From assembly GCA_014799465.1 (NCBI GenBank), contig JAAVHZ010000006.1, forward strand, positions 1 through 64,000: a stretch of DNA of 64,000 nt. Direction: 5' to 3'. This DNA is from Lachnospiraceae bacterium (GTDB taxonomy: Bacteria; Bacillota; Clostridia; Lachnospirales; Lachnospiraceae). Positions 34,603-43,475 of the stretch are shown piece after piece (positions within the stretch are counted from its first letter, which is position 1; every line of letters starts with the position of its first letter). The notes beneath the pieces were generated by a model, which saw nothing but the letters and a program-made list of their open reading frames with translations, was not told the DNA's origin and made no database searches. The position numbers and the translations under genes are program-made.

Positions 34603-36006
34603 ATGATAAATAAAGTTATAAAATATATCAACAGGAATAATATGATAAATAAAGGAGAGGGTATAATACTAGGGGTATCAGGAGGTGCGGATTCAGTATG
34701 CCTTCTGACAGTACTTAATGAATTAAAAGAATTGTTTAATACGGAGCTATATGTTGTACATGTAAATCATGGTATCCGCGGAATTGAAGCGGATAATGAT
34801 GAGAAGTATGTGGAAAGCCTGTGCAGCAGCATGGGCATTTGGTTCAGGGCATATCGGTATGATGTTCCGTCATTGGCAGAAAAAAATGGTTTATCTGAAG
34901 AAGAAATGGGAAGAAATATAAGATATAATGTATTTGAAAAGGTAAGGGAAGAAGTCAGAGCATCAAAAATTGCAGTTGCCCACAATTCAAATGACAGTGT
35001 GGAGACTATATTATATAACATGTGCAGAGGTACCGGAATAAAAGGTGTGTGCGGAATACCACCTGTGCGTGGAAATGTAATAAGACCCATTATGTGCTGC
35101 AGCCGCAATGAGATAGAGGAATACTTAAATACCAGAAATATCCGTTATAAAATTGATTCGACCAATCTCAAGGGTGAATACACAAGGAATAAAATAAGGC
35201 TGGAACTGATACCTTATATAAGTGAAAATATAAATACCAGAAGTCAGGAGCATATACTTAATCTGGCTGAGCAACTATCATCAATAGAAAAATATATAAA
35301 TAATGAGTCTGAAAAAGCATATTTGCAGTCAGTAGGGGAGATTGAAGATGAAATCAGGATAGATACAGGTTTATTAAATCAATATCCTGATATAATCAGA
35401 CAGGAAGTAATCAGAAGGTGCATAGAAAGAATTGCAGGAAAGTTAAAGGATATTACGTCAGGACATATAAACAGTGTAATGGAATTAATTGATAACATTA
35501 CGGGAAAGCAGGTCAATCTTCCTTATAATATTATTTGTGAGAATATTTATGGCTATTGCAGAATTAGAAAAAGAAGGTCAGCAGTTACACATTTTAAACC
35601 GATAGAAGTCATTGTACCGGGAGAATATATACTGGAAAATGGTTCGAAATTTATACTAACTTTAGAAAATTCTGTTAATTTTATGGAAAAAATATATACT
35701 AAATGGTTTGATTATGATAGAATAAAAAATGCTATGCAAATACGCTTCCGTCAAAATGGAGATTTTCTGGAAGTTGCGAATGGCGGTCATAAAAAGCTTA
35801 AATCTTATTTTATTGATGAAAAAGTACCCAGAGAGCAGAGGGATACTGTTCCGCTGCTGTCTGATGGCAGCCACATTATCTGGATTGTAGGTTACAGAAT
35901 CAGTGAAGCATATAAGATAACAGATTCTACGAAAAATGTTCTTAAAGTACAATATATTGAAAGGAACGGTAAAAATGATGAAAGATGCGATTCGGGTATT
36001 GATTGA
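34603..36006 (+). CDS. tilS: tRNA(Ile)-lysidine synthetase TilS
   Basis: TilS converts the wobble cytidine of tRNA-Ile(CAU) to lysidine using ATP and lysine, an essential decoding change. The 467-residue product has the PP-loop GVSGGADSVCLLTVL (SGGxDS near residue 26), VHVNHGIRG and HNSNDSVETILYNMCRGTGIKGVCGIP, all TilS signatures, followed by a helical linker and the C-terminal TilS_C domain (FRQNGDFLEV...KVPREQRDTVPLL). It lies between spoIIE and hpt, the standard order in Firmicutes. The 3' end overlaps hpt by about 32 bases, indicating coupling. Confidence 0.96.
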   Translation: MINKVIKYINRNNMINKGEGIILGVSGGADSVCLLTVLNELKELFNTELYVVHVNHGIRGIEADNDEKYVESLCSSMGIWFRAYRYDVPSLAEKNGLSEEEMGRNIRYNVFEKVREEVRASKIAVAHNSNDSVETILYNMCRGTGIKGVCGIPPVRGNVIRPIMCCSRNEIEEYLNTRNIRYKIDSTNLKGEYTRNKIRLELIPYISENINTRSQEHILNLAEQLSSIEKYINNESEKAYLQSVGEIEDEIRIDTGLLNQYPDIIRQEVIRRCIERIAGKLKDITSGHINSVMELIDNITGKQVNLPYNIICENIYGYCRIRKRRSAVTHFKPIEVIVPGEYILENGSKFILTLENSVNFMEKIYTKWFDYDRIKNAMQIRFRQNGDFLEVANGGHKKLKSYFIDEKVPREQRDTVPLLSDGSHIIWIVGYRISEAYKITDSTKNVLKVQYIERNGKNDERCDSGID

Positions 36007-36499
36007 TGAAGAAGAAGTTGATGCCAGAATAAATATGGTAGCACAGGAAATCAATAAGGATTATTACGGCAAAACATTACATTTGATATGCGTTCTTAAA
36101 GGAGGAGCATTTTTTATGTGTGAACTTGCCAAAAGGATAACAATTCCGTTATCTATGGATTTTATGTATGTATCCAGTTATGGCAGTGGTACGGTAAGTT
36201 CGGGTAATGTAAAGATAAAAAAGGATTTGGATGAACCGATAGAAGGTAAAAATGTACTTATAGTTGAGGATATTATAGATTCAGGAAGAACCTTAAAGTC
36301 TTTATGCGGGATTCTAAGGGGACGTAATCCTGAAAGCCTTGAGGTTTGTACGTTGTTAGATAAACCGGACAGAAGAATAGTTGATGTGGATGTAAAATAT
36401 TCATGTTTTAATATTCCTGACGAGTTTGTGGTCGGGTATGGGCTTGATTATGATCAAAAATATAGAAATTTGCCATATATCGGTGTTGTAGAAATATAA
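35975..36499 (+). CDS. hpt: Hypoxanthine phosphoribosyltransferase
   Basis: A 174-residue purine-salvage enzyme that makes IMP (and GMP) from hypoxanthine (guanine) and PRPP. The PRPP-binding loop VLIVEDIIDSGRTLKSL is complete, and the flexible loop SSYGSGT and C-terminal VVGYGLDYDQKYRNLPYIGVV are characteristic. ATG 35975 (or 35978) follows AAAGGAA; the longer frame from 35936 begins inside tilS without a site. The conserved tilS-hpt-ftsH order supports the call; the genes are overlapping or 33 bases apart, so one transcript is likely. Confidence 0.95.
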   Translation: MMKDAIRVLIDEEEVDARINMVAQEINKDYYGKTLHLICVLKGGAFFMCELAKRITIPLSMDFMYVSSYGSGTVSSGNVKIKKDLDEPIEGKNVLIVEDIIDSGRTLKSLCGILRGRNPESLEVCTLLDKPDRRIVDVDVKYSCFNIPDEFVVGYGLDYDQKYRNLPYIGVVEI

Positions 36500-36532
36500 A
36501 TTTCCGGCATATGCGAGAGGAGGCATGTTGAA

Positions 36533-38347
36533 TTGAAGAAACAAATGAAAGGAGCCGGCTTTTACATTATTGCGGCTGTTGTTATTTTTGCCGTTGTGTA
36601 TATGGTGACACAATATAAAGGTAATAATGGCAACTATACTTATGGAGACTTTATGCAGGATCTTAAGGATGATAAGGTAGAGCAGGTTACTGTAAGGCAG
36701 AATAAGGAAGTACCTACGGGACGTCTGGTAGTTGAATTTAAAAATGGTGACAGAAAATCCATATATGTTGAAAATATATCCACAGTTACTGAAGACCTGC
36801 AAAAAGCGGGAATGGATGATTATATAATGAATGATGTGGATAGGGACAGTATTATATGGGAGATTATTCCTTACATCATAATGATTGTAGTTATGATATT
36901 TTTCTTTTCCATGATAAGCGGACAGATTGGCAGCGGCGGAGGCGGCGGCAAAATGATGAATTTTGGAAAAAGCCGTGCCAAACTTGCTAATGAAGGTGCT
37001 TCAAAGGTGAATTTTGATAAGGTTGCCGGTCTTCGGGAAGAAAAGGAAGAGTTAGAAGAAATTGTGGATTTCCTTAAAAATCCTAAGAAATATATAGAGG
37101 TTGGTGCAAGAATTCCTAAAGGAGTAATTCTTACAGGACCTCCGGGAACAGGTAAGACATTGCTTGCAAAAGCTGTTGCAGGAGAAGCGGGAGTACCGTT
37201 TTTCAGCATATCGGGTTCAGATTTTGTTGAAATGTTTGTAGGTGTGGGTGCTTCCCGTGTAAGAGATTTATTTGAAGAAGCAAAGAAGAACTCACCTTGT
37301 ATTGTATTTATTGATGAGATTGATGCTGTTGCCAGACGTAGAGGAACCGGAATGGGCGGCGGTCATGATGAAAGAGAGCAGACATTAAACCAGTTACTTG
37401 TTGAAATGGATGGATTCGGAGTAAATGAAGGCATTATAGTTATGGCGGCAACCAACAGGGTTGACATACTTGACCCAGCAATATTAAGACCGGGACGTTT
37501 TGACAGAAAGGTAGTAGTTGGAAGACCTGATGTCAAAGGCCGAAAGGAGATTCTTGAAGTACATGCAAATAATAAACCTCTGGCTGAAAACGTTGACCTT
37601 GAAAATGTGGCACAGACTACGGCAGGGTTTACGGGAGCAGATTTGGAGAATCTTCTTAATGAATCTGCAATCTATGCCGCAAAACAAAACAGGGCGTTTA
37701 TAACTCAGGAAGATATTAATCGTTCATTTGTAAAGGTAGGTATAGGTGCAGAAAAGAGAAGTAAAATAATATCTGAGAAAGAAAAACGGATTACGGCATA
37801 TCATGAATCAGGTCATGCAATATTGTTCCATGTCCTTCCAAAGGTGGGACCGGTGCATACAGTATCAATTATACCTACAGGAATGGGTGCGGCAGGATAT
37901 ACAATGCCTCTTCCGGAAAAGGATGAAATGTTCCTGACTAAAGGTAAGATGCTGGAAGATATTATGGTAAGTCTTGGCGGAAGAATAGCAGAAGAAATAG
38001 TTTTTGATGATATTACAACAGGTGCATCGCAAGATATAAAACAGGCAACATCTACTGCAAAGTCTATGGTCACAAAATATGGTATGTCAGAGAAACTTGG
38101 ACTTATCTGCTATGGTGATGATGACGATGAGGTATTTATAGGAAGGGATTTGGCACATACCAGAGGATATGCAGACGGAACAGCCGCTGAAATAGATGCG
38201 GAGGTTAAGAAGATAGTAAGTACCTGCTATGAAAAAGCGAAGGAAATTATTGTTGAGCATAGGGAAGTGCTTGAAAAGAGTGCAAAACTTCTTATGGAGA
38301 AAGAGAAGATTGGCAGAGAAGAGTTTGAAGCATTATTTGAGTCTTAA
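36533..38347 (+). CDS. ftsH: ATP-dependent zinc metalloprotease FtsH
   Basis: FtsH is a membrane-bound AAA+ protease that degrades misfolded membrane proteins and regulators. The 604-residue product has two N-terminal membrane helices (about 9-26 and 110-128) around an extracytoplasmic loop, a glycine-rich linker, the AAA domain with Walker A GPPGTGKT (about 202) and Walker [11 protein letters not shown], the second region of homology ([17 protein letters not shown]) and the zinc motif HESGH (His424 to His428). TTG 36533 is selected because GAGAGGAGG is ten bases upstream; an ATG lies four codons later. The 3' region is structured, without a simple T-run terminator. Confidence 0.96.
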   Translation: MKKQMKGAGFYIIAAVVIFAVVYMVTQYKGNNGNYTYGDFMQDLKDDKVEQVTVRQNKEVPTGRLVVEFKNGDRKSIYVENISTVTEDLQKAGMDDYIMNDVDRDSIIWEIIPYIIMIVVMIFFFSMISGQIGSGGGGGKMMNFGKSRAKLANEGASKVNFDKVAGLREEKEELEEIVDFLKNPKKYIEVGARIPKGVILTGPPGTGKTLLAKAVAGEAGVPFFSISGSDFVEMFVGVGASRVRDLFEEAKKNSPCIVFIDEIDAVARRRGTGMGGGHDEREQTLNQLLVEMDGFGVNEGIIVMAATNRVDILDPAILRPGRFDRKVVVGRPDVKGRKEILEVHANNKPLAENVDLENVAQTTAGFTGADLENLLNESAIYAAKQNRAFITQEDINRSFVKVGIGAEKRSKIISEKEKRITAYHESGHAILFHVLPKVGPVHTVSIIPTGMGAAGYTMPLPEKDEMFLTKGKMLEDIMVSLGGRIAEEIVFDDITTGASQDIKQATSTAKSMVTKYGMSEKLGLICYGDDDDEVFIGRDLAHTRGYADGTAAEIDAEVKKIVSTCYEKAKEIIVEHREVLEKSAKLLMEKEKIGREEFEALFES

Positions 38348-38358
38348 TAAGCACATTG

Positions 38359-38449
38359 ACGAATAAGATTAAAATGCAGCGAAAAGTGCATCGTAAAAAT
38401 GCACAAAAAAAGTTTTCGGTTTTTGTAAAGTTTGTGCACACTTATTCGT
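38359..38449 (+). other. Nested inverted repeats in the ftsH 3' region
   Basis: ACGAATAAG (38359-38367) pairs with CTTATTCGT (38441-38449). Inside, GTGCAT/ATGCAC (38386-38391 with 38399-38404) or, alternatively, TGCACAAA/TTTGTGCA (38400-38407 with 38431-38438) can form. No T-run follows, so termination is not shown; the structure might stabilise the ftsH mRNA end. Confidence 0.5.
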
Positions 38450-38456
38450 AGACAGA

Positions 38457-38573
38457 TGCTATAATAAGTATCGTAAAAACCCCCCAATACATTATATATA
38501 GTTTTTTTGTTACACCCCATAAAAAAACGAAATACCTTCTCCTAAAAGGACAGCAACGAAAGCTGTCCTTTTT
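38457..38573 (+). ncRNA. Candidate C/U-rich small RNA
   Basis: An extended -10 (TGCTATAAT, 38457-38465) is followed by about 80 bases without an ORF and then a terminator (GGACAGC/GCTGTCC stem, 38548-38568, with TTTTT to 38573). The predicted RNA is about 100 nt. It contains CCCCCC, CACCCCAT and CTTCTCCT; the last can pair with Shine-Dalgarno sequences, the usual mode of Firmicute sRNAs such as RsaE or FsrA. This is inference from signals only. Confidence 0.45.
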
Positions 38574-38587
38574 ACGTGTTTATAGTA

Positions 38588-38699
38588 GGACATGCAGAAA
38601 TATTTATATAGGGCGTATGCCCTACATGAATAATTTGCCTTCAAAAACAAAATTATTTCACAACATACATCTCGGCAAATTATGAATGTCCACATGTCC
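38588..38699 (-). repeat. Structured repeat element E2 (inverted copy of E1)
   Basis: Outer arms GGACATG (38588-38594) and CATGTCC (38693-38699) enclose ATGAATAATTTGCC (38626-38639) and GGCAAATTATGAAT (38674-38687), plus GGGC-GTAT-GCCC. Read on the minus strand it lines up with E1: CATTCATAATTTGCCG, then GGCAAATTATTCAT, then CGCCCTATA, then TCTGCATG. It lacks most of the long 23-bp hairpin of E1. Confidence 0.75.
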
Positions 38700-38738
38700 G
38701 TCTTTAAGCTGGATATCAAAAGTCTTAAAAACAAACAC

Positions 38739-38767
38739 TTGTATTTGAAAAATTTTTAATATATAAT
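38739..38767 (+). promoter_or_regulatory. Sigma-A promoter of the GH13 gene
   Basis: TTGTAT (38739-38744), 17-base spacer, TATAAT (38762-38767), 38 bases before the start codon. Confidence 0.72.
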
Positions 38768-38804
38768 TTATTGAAGATTCATAAGATAATTGTGGAGGAT
38801 TTGT

Positions 38805-40910
38805 ATGAATATTAAAGTTGATAAAATGTCATTAACGGATAAGAAAATATTTTATATCCAGAATATGCATCCAATGATGAATAGAAATGCAATATTTAGT
38901 GATGAAACATCAGGATTTCGATTTCCATCTGAGCCTGAAAAAAATTCAGAGGTCAAGATTCAGATAAGGACAGCAGTTAATAATGTTGACAATGTGTATC
39001 TGTGTATGGAAGATGAAGAAATACAGATGAAGGTTGTATTGTCAACTGAATTGTTTGATTATTATGAAACTGTGCTGAAACTGACTGATAAGCAGATTCA
39101 CTATTACTTTAAGATTGTAACGGGTTATGAGGTGTGTTTTTATGATAAAACCGGAGTGTGCGATAAGCGGCTTGGATGGTATGATTTTGTAATTACACCA
39201 GGATTTAAGACACCTGATTGGGCAAAGGGTGCTGTTATGTATCAGATTTATACAGACCGTTTTTTCAATGGTGATACGACAAATGATGTGGAGACAAATG
39301 AATACCATTATATAGGCGATAATTCGGTAAAGGTTACTGATTGGAATAAATATCCTGCTACAATGGGTGTGAGGGAGTTCTATGGTGGAGATATAAAAGG
39401 TGTAATGGATAAACTGGATTATCTTCAGAAACTTGGAGTAGAGGTTATATATTTTAACCCGATATTCGTTTCACCATCTAATCATAAGTACGATATACAG
39501 GATTATGATTATGTAGACCCGCATATCGGAAAAATTGTAAAAGATGAAGGAGAACTTCTTAAGGATGGACAATATCTTAATAAAGAAGCTACAAGATATA
39601 TAACCAGAGTAACAGATAAAGCTAATCTGGAAGCATCAAATGAGTTCTTTGCAGAATTTGTTGATGAAGTACACAGAAGGGGAATGAAGGTAATATTAGA
39701 CGGAGTGTTTAATCACTGTGGTTCGTTTAATAAGTGGCTTGACCGGGAACAGATTTATGAGAATCAGGAAGGATATGAAAGTGGTGCATATGTATCCGCT
39801 GACAGTCCGTATCGTTCGTTTTTTCAGTTTTTGGAAGATAATTGGCCATACAATTATCACTATAACGGATGGTGGGGACATGATACACTGCCGAAGCTGA
39901 ACTATGAAGATTCTCCTAAACTTTATGAATATATAATGGGTATAGCCAGAAAGTGGGTATCAGCACCATATAATGTGGACGGATGGCGTCTTGACGTGGC
40001 AGCAGACCTTGGACGCAGCGGAGAGTTCAACCATAAATTTTGGAAAGATTTTAGAAAGAATGTAAAAGAAGCTAATCCGGAAGCTATTATTCTGGCAGAG
40101 CATTATGGTGACCCGGGAGCGTGGCTTCAAGGTGAAGAATGGGATACGGTAATGAATTATGATGCTTTTATGGAGCCTTTATCATGGTTTCTGACAGGAA
40201 TGGAGAAACACAGTGATGAGAAGAGAGATGATTTAAGAGGCGATTCGTACAGCTTTTTTGCTTCAATGAGACATCATATGTCACGTTTTCAGGGGCAGTC
40301 ACTTCTGGTTGCCATGAATGAGTTATCTAACCATGACCATTCAAGGTTTATGACAAGAACAAATGGTAATGTGGGACGTGTGGACAGCAGAGGCTCGGAA
40401 GCTGCTAATCAATATGTAAATAAAGGCATAATGAAAGAGGCTGTTATTGTACAGATGACATGGCCTGGTGCTCCTACTTTATATTATGGTGATGAAGCCG
40501 GTGTATGTGGCTGGACTGATCCGGATAATAGAAGGACCTATCCATGGGGACATGAAGATATAGAGCTTATTGAATTCCATAGAGATGCCATAAGAATCCA
40601 TAAAGAAAATGTGGCATTAAGAAAGGGTTCGTTCAAGGCTTTATCAGGTGAATATAATGTAATAACGTTTGGTCGTTTTCTTAAAGATAACATAATTGCC
40701 GTAGCCGTTAATAATAATGACTATGAAAAGGAAATCAATATTCCTGTACGGCAGTTGGGAGTGTCTGACAGGTATAAGATGGAAAGTCTTATCGTATCAT
40801 CCAGAGACGCATATAATGTGGGAAAACAGAATTTTGATGTAGTTAATGGGGAATTAAGGGTAAAGCTTCCGCCTTTTGGTGCAGGCATATATAGAATGAA
40901 AACAGAATAG
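38805..40910 (+). CDS. GH13 alpha-glycosidase (neopullulanase/cyclomaltodextrinase type)
   Basis: A 701-residue cytoplasmic glycoside hydrolase of family 13, expected to cut alpha-1,4 (and perhaps alpha-1,6) links in maltodextrins. An N-terminal beta-sandwich like CBM34 (about residues 1-125) is followed by the TIM barrel: MYQIYTDRFFNGD, VIYFNPIFVSPSNHKYD, GWRLDVAADLG (nucleophile Asp397), ILAEHYGDPGAWL (acid/base Glu432) and NELSNHDHSRF (stabilising Asp511). No signal peptide is present, so it works on imported oligosaccharides. GGAGG precedes ATG 38805. It stands alone without adjacent transporter genes. Exact substrate cannot be decided. Confidence 0.9.
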   Translation: MNIKVDKMSLTDKKIFYIQNMHPMMNRNAIFSDETSGFRFPSEPEKNSEVKIQIRTAVNNVDNVYLCMEDEEIQMKVVLSTELFDYYETVLKLTDKQIHYYFKIVTGYEVCFYDKTGVCDKRLGWYDFVITPGFKTPDWAKGAVMYQIYTDRFFNGDTTNDVETNEYHYIGDNSVKVTDWNKYPATMGVREFYGGDIKGVMDKLDYLQKLGVEVIYFNPIFVSPSNHKYDIQDYDYVDPHIGKIVKDEGELLKDGQYLNKEATRYITRVTDKANLEASNEFFAEFVDEVHRRGMKVILDGVFNHCGSFNKWLDREQIYENQEGYESGAYVSADSPYRSFFQFLEDNWPYNYHYNGWWGHDTLPKLNYEDSPKLYEYIMGIARKWVSAPYNVDGWRLDVAADLGRSGEFNHKFWKDFRKNVKEANPEAIILAEHYGDPGAWLQGEEWDTVMNYDAFMEPLSWFLTGMEKHSDEKRDDLRGDSYSFFASMRHHMSRFQGQSLLVAMNELSNHDHSRFMTRTNGNVGRVDSRGSEAANQYVNKGIMKEAVIVQMTWPGAPTLYYGDEAGVCGWTDPDNRRTYPWGHEDIELIEFHRDAIRIHKENVALRKGSFKALSGEYNVITFGRFLKDNIIAVAVNNNDYEKEINIPVRQLGVSDRYKMESLIVSSRDAYNVGKQNFDVVNGELRVKLPPFGAGIYRMKTE

Positions 40911-40929
40911 TATTAAAAATCGAAAATAC

Positions 40930-40958
40930 TTGCAATTTGACTGACAATATGGTATAAG
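40930..40958 (+). promoter_or_regulatory. Promoter of the tRNA pair
   Basis: TTGCAA (40930-40935), 17-base spacer, TATAAG (40953-40958), ending 20 bases before tRNA-Tyr. Confidence 0.65.
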
Positions 40959-40977
40959 TATTAATTGTCAGTTATAT

Positions 40978-41059
40978 GGATGGATTCCCGAGTGGTCAAA
41001 GGGGACAGACTGTAAATCTGCTGCAAATTGCTTCGGTGGTTCGAATCCACCTCCATCCA
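40978..41059 (+). tRNA. tRNA-Tyr (GTA)
   Basis: Acceptor stem GGATGGA/TCCATCC, anticodon GTA within CTGTAAA, TTCGAAT T-loop and a long variable arm (TGCAAATTGCTTCG), as expected for bacterial tRNA-Tyr. CCA is not encoded. Confidence 0.95.
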
Positions 41060-41067
41060 TTTTATTT

Positions 41068-41153
41068 GCCGGCGTGGCGGAACTGGCAGACGCCCGGGAC
41101 TTAAAATCCCGTGGGTAGCGATACCCGTACCGGTTCGATTCCGGTCGCCGGCA
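41068..41153 (+). tRNA. tRNA-Leu (TAA)
   Basis: Acceptor stem GCCGGCG/CGCCGGC, anticodon TAA in CTTAAAA, long variable arm (GTGGGTAGCGATACCCGT) and GGTTCGATTCC T-arm identify a class II tRNA-Leu. It follows tRNA-Tyr by eight bases, so the two are co-transcribed. CCA is not encoded. Confidence 0.95.
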
Positions 41154-41492
41154 TTGATGTTTTTGACAAAGATTACCATTAGAGGCTTGATTTTTAGTAA
41201 AGGGCAAGCAATTCTTATTTTCTATTTATTTTCTTTTATCGGATTGTATTATTTCACTATTTTAAATTGGGAATTATAAGTTTTTATGATAAAATAGATG
41301 TGTGTGATTACTTTATATTTCATTTACTATTGTGAAAAATGTATTAGGTAATCTTTATTATAATATAATTACACAAATATTTGTATTAAATTGAATGACT
41401 TTGAGGGAAAATATTAATAGAATAATAAATATTAAAGAAATGAATAATGAAATGTAAGCATTGTTCTTAATTAATAGAAATAGGAGATGGAA
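41154..41492 (+). other. AT-rich gap between tRNA-Leu and the ATPase pair
   Basis: This 339-base stretch is very AT-rich. It contains a 40-codon hydrophobic frame (41157-41279) without a ribosome-binding site, and TATAAT-like sequences near 41360 without a well-spaced -35. No duplicated tRNA 3' end is seen. I find no convincing gene. Confidence 0.5.
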
Positions 41493-42794
41493 ATGCAGTT
41501 AAAAGTAAAAAATGTAGCTAAAATTAAAGAGGCAGAAGTAAATATTGATGGTATAACTGTTATTGCGGGAGAGAATGATACAGGTAAAAGCACAATAGGA
41601 AAACTTCTTTTTTCAATTATTAATTCTATGAATAATCTGGATAAGAAAATTGAGCAGGAAAAAGAAAAAAAAATATATAGAATAATTAAGTATTTATTAC
41701 AGAGTAATTATATTCAACATCCATTAATCGATACAGGAAATAGTATGAGTTTAAATTCTATGTCAAGAAGGCTGGCTCAATATATAAGTGAGCTTATACA
41801 AAATAATAGTATTGAGAACTTCCAGAACTATATAGAAGGGTTTATTGAAAATGATTCATATCTAATCGACAAAATTGATTTGGGAAATTTTGTTGAGGAA
41901 TGTGCAATTAGCATAAATGATTTTTTAAAAATTTCAGATAAAAAAGTAATGATGGAAGCAATCTCTATTTGGTTTAACAGAGTATTTGTAGAACAGATAT
42001 CTCCATTGAATAAAAGCGATGAAAAATCAGAAATTAATCTTTTAATTAAAGAGAGTAATATAAACTTTGTATTTAAAAATAATGTATGCATTGATTGGAA
42101 GTCGGAACTGAATGTTTTACATCAAGCTTTTTATATAGATAACCCTTTTATAATAGATAGTATGTCAATTAATTTAATGTCGCAATTTGAGACTACTGAT
42201 TCTCATTTATTAAGACATCTTTTAGAGGAAGAAGTAAATATATATGAAGGAATATTTGATGCTGTAATGGCAAAAGACAAATTGGAAGATATATATAGTA
42301 TGCTTAGTGAAATTATAGATGGAGAATTTATTGGGAATCCGGGAGGTGAATATTATTTAAAGTTAAATAATTATGATAAACCAATAAATATAAAAAATTT
42401 GTCAACAGGTCTTAAGTCATTTGCATTAATAAAAAGGCTTTTAGAAAATGGAAGCCTAAAGGAGAGGGATGTGCTGATATTGGATGAGCCGGAGATACAT
42501 CTTCATCCTGAATGGCAGTTGATATATGCACAAATGATAGTGTTGTTGCAGAAAAAATTTGATTTGACGATGATAATTACTACACATAGTCCTTATTTTT
42601 TAGATGCGATAGATGTATTTACTGCTAAATATAAAATATCCGACAAGGTTAATTACTATTTGTCAGAGAATCATGGGGGAGTATCATATCTTAGTGATGT
42701 GACAGATAATATTGATGCCATTTATAAAAAACTGTCAGAGCCATTGCAGAGGTTGGAGAACATTAGAAATGAAATAGGTATAGATAAGGAGTAA
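41493..42794 (+). CDS. AAA-family (OLD/SMC-like, AAA_15/21 type) ATPase
   Basis: A 433-residue ABC-type ATPase of the class used in OLD nucleases and many anti-phage systems, but without a TOPRIM nuclease domain. Walker A is GENDTGKST (residues 26-34), the signature-like LSTGLKS lies near 305, Walker B is VLILDEPEIHLHPEW (Asp331, Glu332), and a THSPYFLDA histidine switch is near 367. The middle 230 residues are helical and unlike anything I recognise. ATG 41493 follows AGGAG; the ATG at 41487 overlaps the site. The stop is four bases from the next gene's TTG, so they form an operon. The pair sits next to tRNA-Leu. Confidence 0.82.
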   Translation: MQLKVKNVAKIKEAEVNIDGITVIAGENDTGKSTIGKLLFSIINSMNNLDKKIEQEKEKKIYRIIKYLLQSNYIQHPLIDTGNSMSLNSMSRRLAQYISELIQNNSIENFQNYIEGFIENDSYLIDKIDLGNFVEECAISINDFLKISDKKVMMEAISIWFNRVFVEQISPLNKSDEKSEINLLIKESNINFVFKNNVCIDWKSELNVLHQAFYIDNPFIIDSMSINLMSQFETTDSHLLRHLLEEEVNIYEGIFDAVMAKDKLEDIYSMLSEIIDGEFIGNPGGEYYLKLNNYDKPINIKNLSTGLKSFALIKRLLENGSLKERDVLILDEPEIHLHPEWQLIYAQMIVLLQKKFDLTMIITTHSPYFLDAIDVFTAKYKISDKVNYYLSENHGGVSYLSDVTDNIDAIYKKLSEPLQRLENIRNEIGIDKE

Positions 42795-42798
42795 TAAG

Positions 42799-43410
42799 TT
42801 GCATATAATAGATGAAACCGAAAGTACATTAAGAGAAACATCATATGATAATGATAATAACATTTACATGGTTGACAGTCAACTGAGTGTCTGTCCGTTT
42901 GATATTATTAAGGAGTGGTATATAAGTAATAAAATACCTTATGTAAATCCTAATCCGAAATCTAATGATGCTTTATACTTTGGAAATGAAGAATGCTTTT
43001 TTATAGAATTTAAGAATGGGAAAATAGATAATTCAGTAAATTTTGAATTAAACAAAAAAATTTATGACAGTCTGCTGATACTATTTGATTTGAAATATTC
43101 TGATAAAAAGGGAAATCTTGTAGATTCTATATCTTATACTCGTGCAAATATGAACTACATTTTAGTTTATAATGGGGAAAAATATTTAAAGGCAGGTCCT
43201 ACAATACAGACGAAAGAAGGAATTGAAAGGCAAAAGGTCAGGAGAAAAGAATCAAAGCATAGGACAAATCTTTATAAAACTATAAGAAGATTAGCAAATG
43301 AAGAATTTATATTGTTTGGATTAGACCAATTCAAAAATTATCTATTTAAGAATGTACATACATATACAGTAGAAGAATTTAAACTATATTTTTTAAATAA
43401 AACTGAATAA
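42799..43410 (+). CDS. Putative nuclease-like partner of the AAA ATPase
   Basis: A 203-residue protein I cannot assign to a named family. It has no signal peptide or membrane helix. The segment DALYFGNEECFFIEFKNGK shows Asp57 with Glu70-x-Lys72, spacing and hydrophobic pattern of a PD-(D/E)XK nuclease core. The middle (RQKVRRKESKHRTNLYKTIRRL) is strongly basic and could contact nucleic acid. Start TTG 42799 is behind AAGGAG and only four bases after the ATPase stop, so the two products are probably made together and act together. The nuclease assignment is inferred from the motif alone; another IEFK-containing fold is possible. Confidence 0.6.
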   Translation: MHIIDETESTLRETSYDNDNNIYMVDSQLSVCPFDIIKEWYISNKIPYVNPNPKSNDALYFGNEECFFIEFKNGKIDNSVNFELNKKIYDSLLILFDLKYSDKKGNLVDSISYTRANMNYILVYNGEKYLKAGPTIQTKEGIERQKVRRKESKHRTNLYKTIRRLANEEFILFGLDQFKNYLFKNVHTYTVEEFKLYFLNKTE

Positions 43411-43428
43411 TTATCTGATTTTAGCTTC

Positions 43429-43458
43429 TTGACAAATCCTGGATTTTTGTGCTATTAT
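43429..43458 (+). promoter_or_regulatory. Promoter of the MATE fusion gene
   Basis: Consensus TTGACA (43429-43434), 18-base spacer, TATTAT (43453-43458). Transcription would start near 43465, directly ahead of a terminator hairpin. Confidence 0.72.
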
Positions 43459-43475
43459 TATCCAGTCGAACAGCA

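Noticed and set aside
40961-41207. Two minus-strand ORFs of 72 and 79 codons across the tRNA pair
   Set aside because: They are read through the complement of tRNA-Tyr and tRNA-Leu and have no ribosome-binding site; this is a familiar artefact of tRNA clusters.
41157-41279. A 40-codon hydrophobic frame after tRNA-Leu
   Set aside because: No Shine-Dalgarno or promoter, and it starts at the edge of the tRNA; AT-rich sequence easily gives hydrophobic frames. It might be revisited if a transcript is found.
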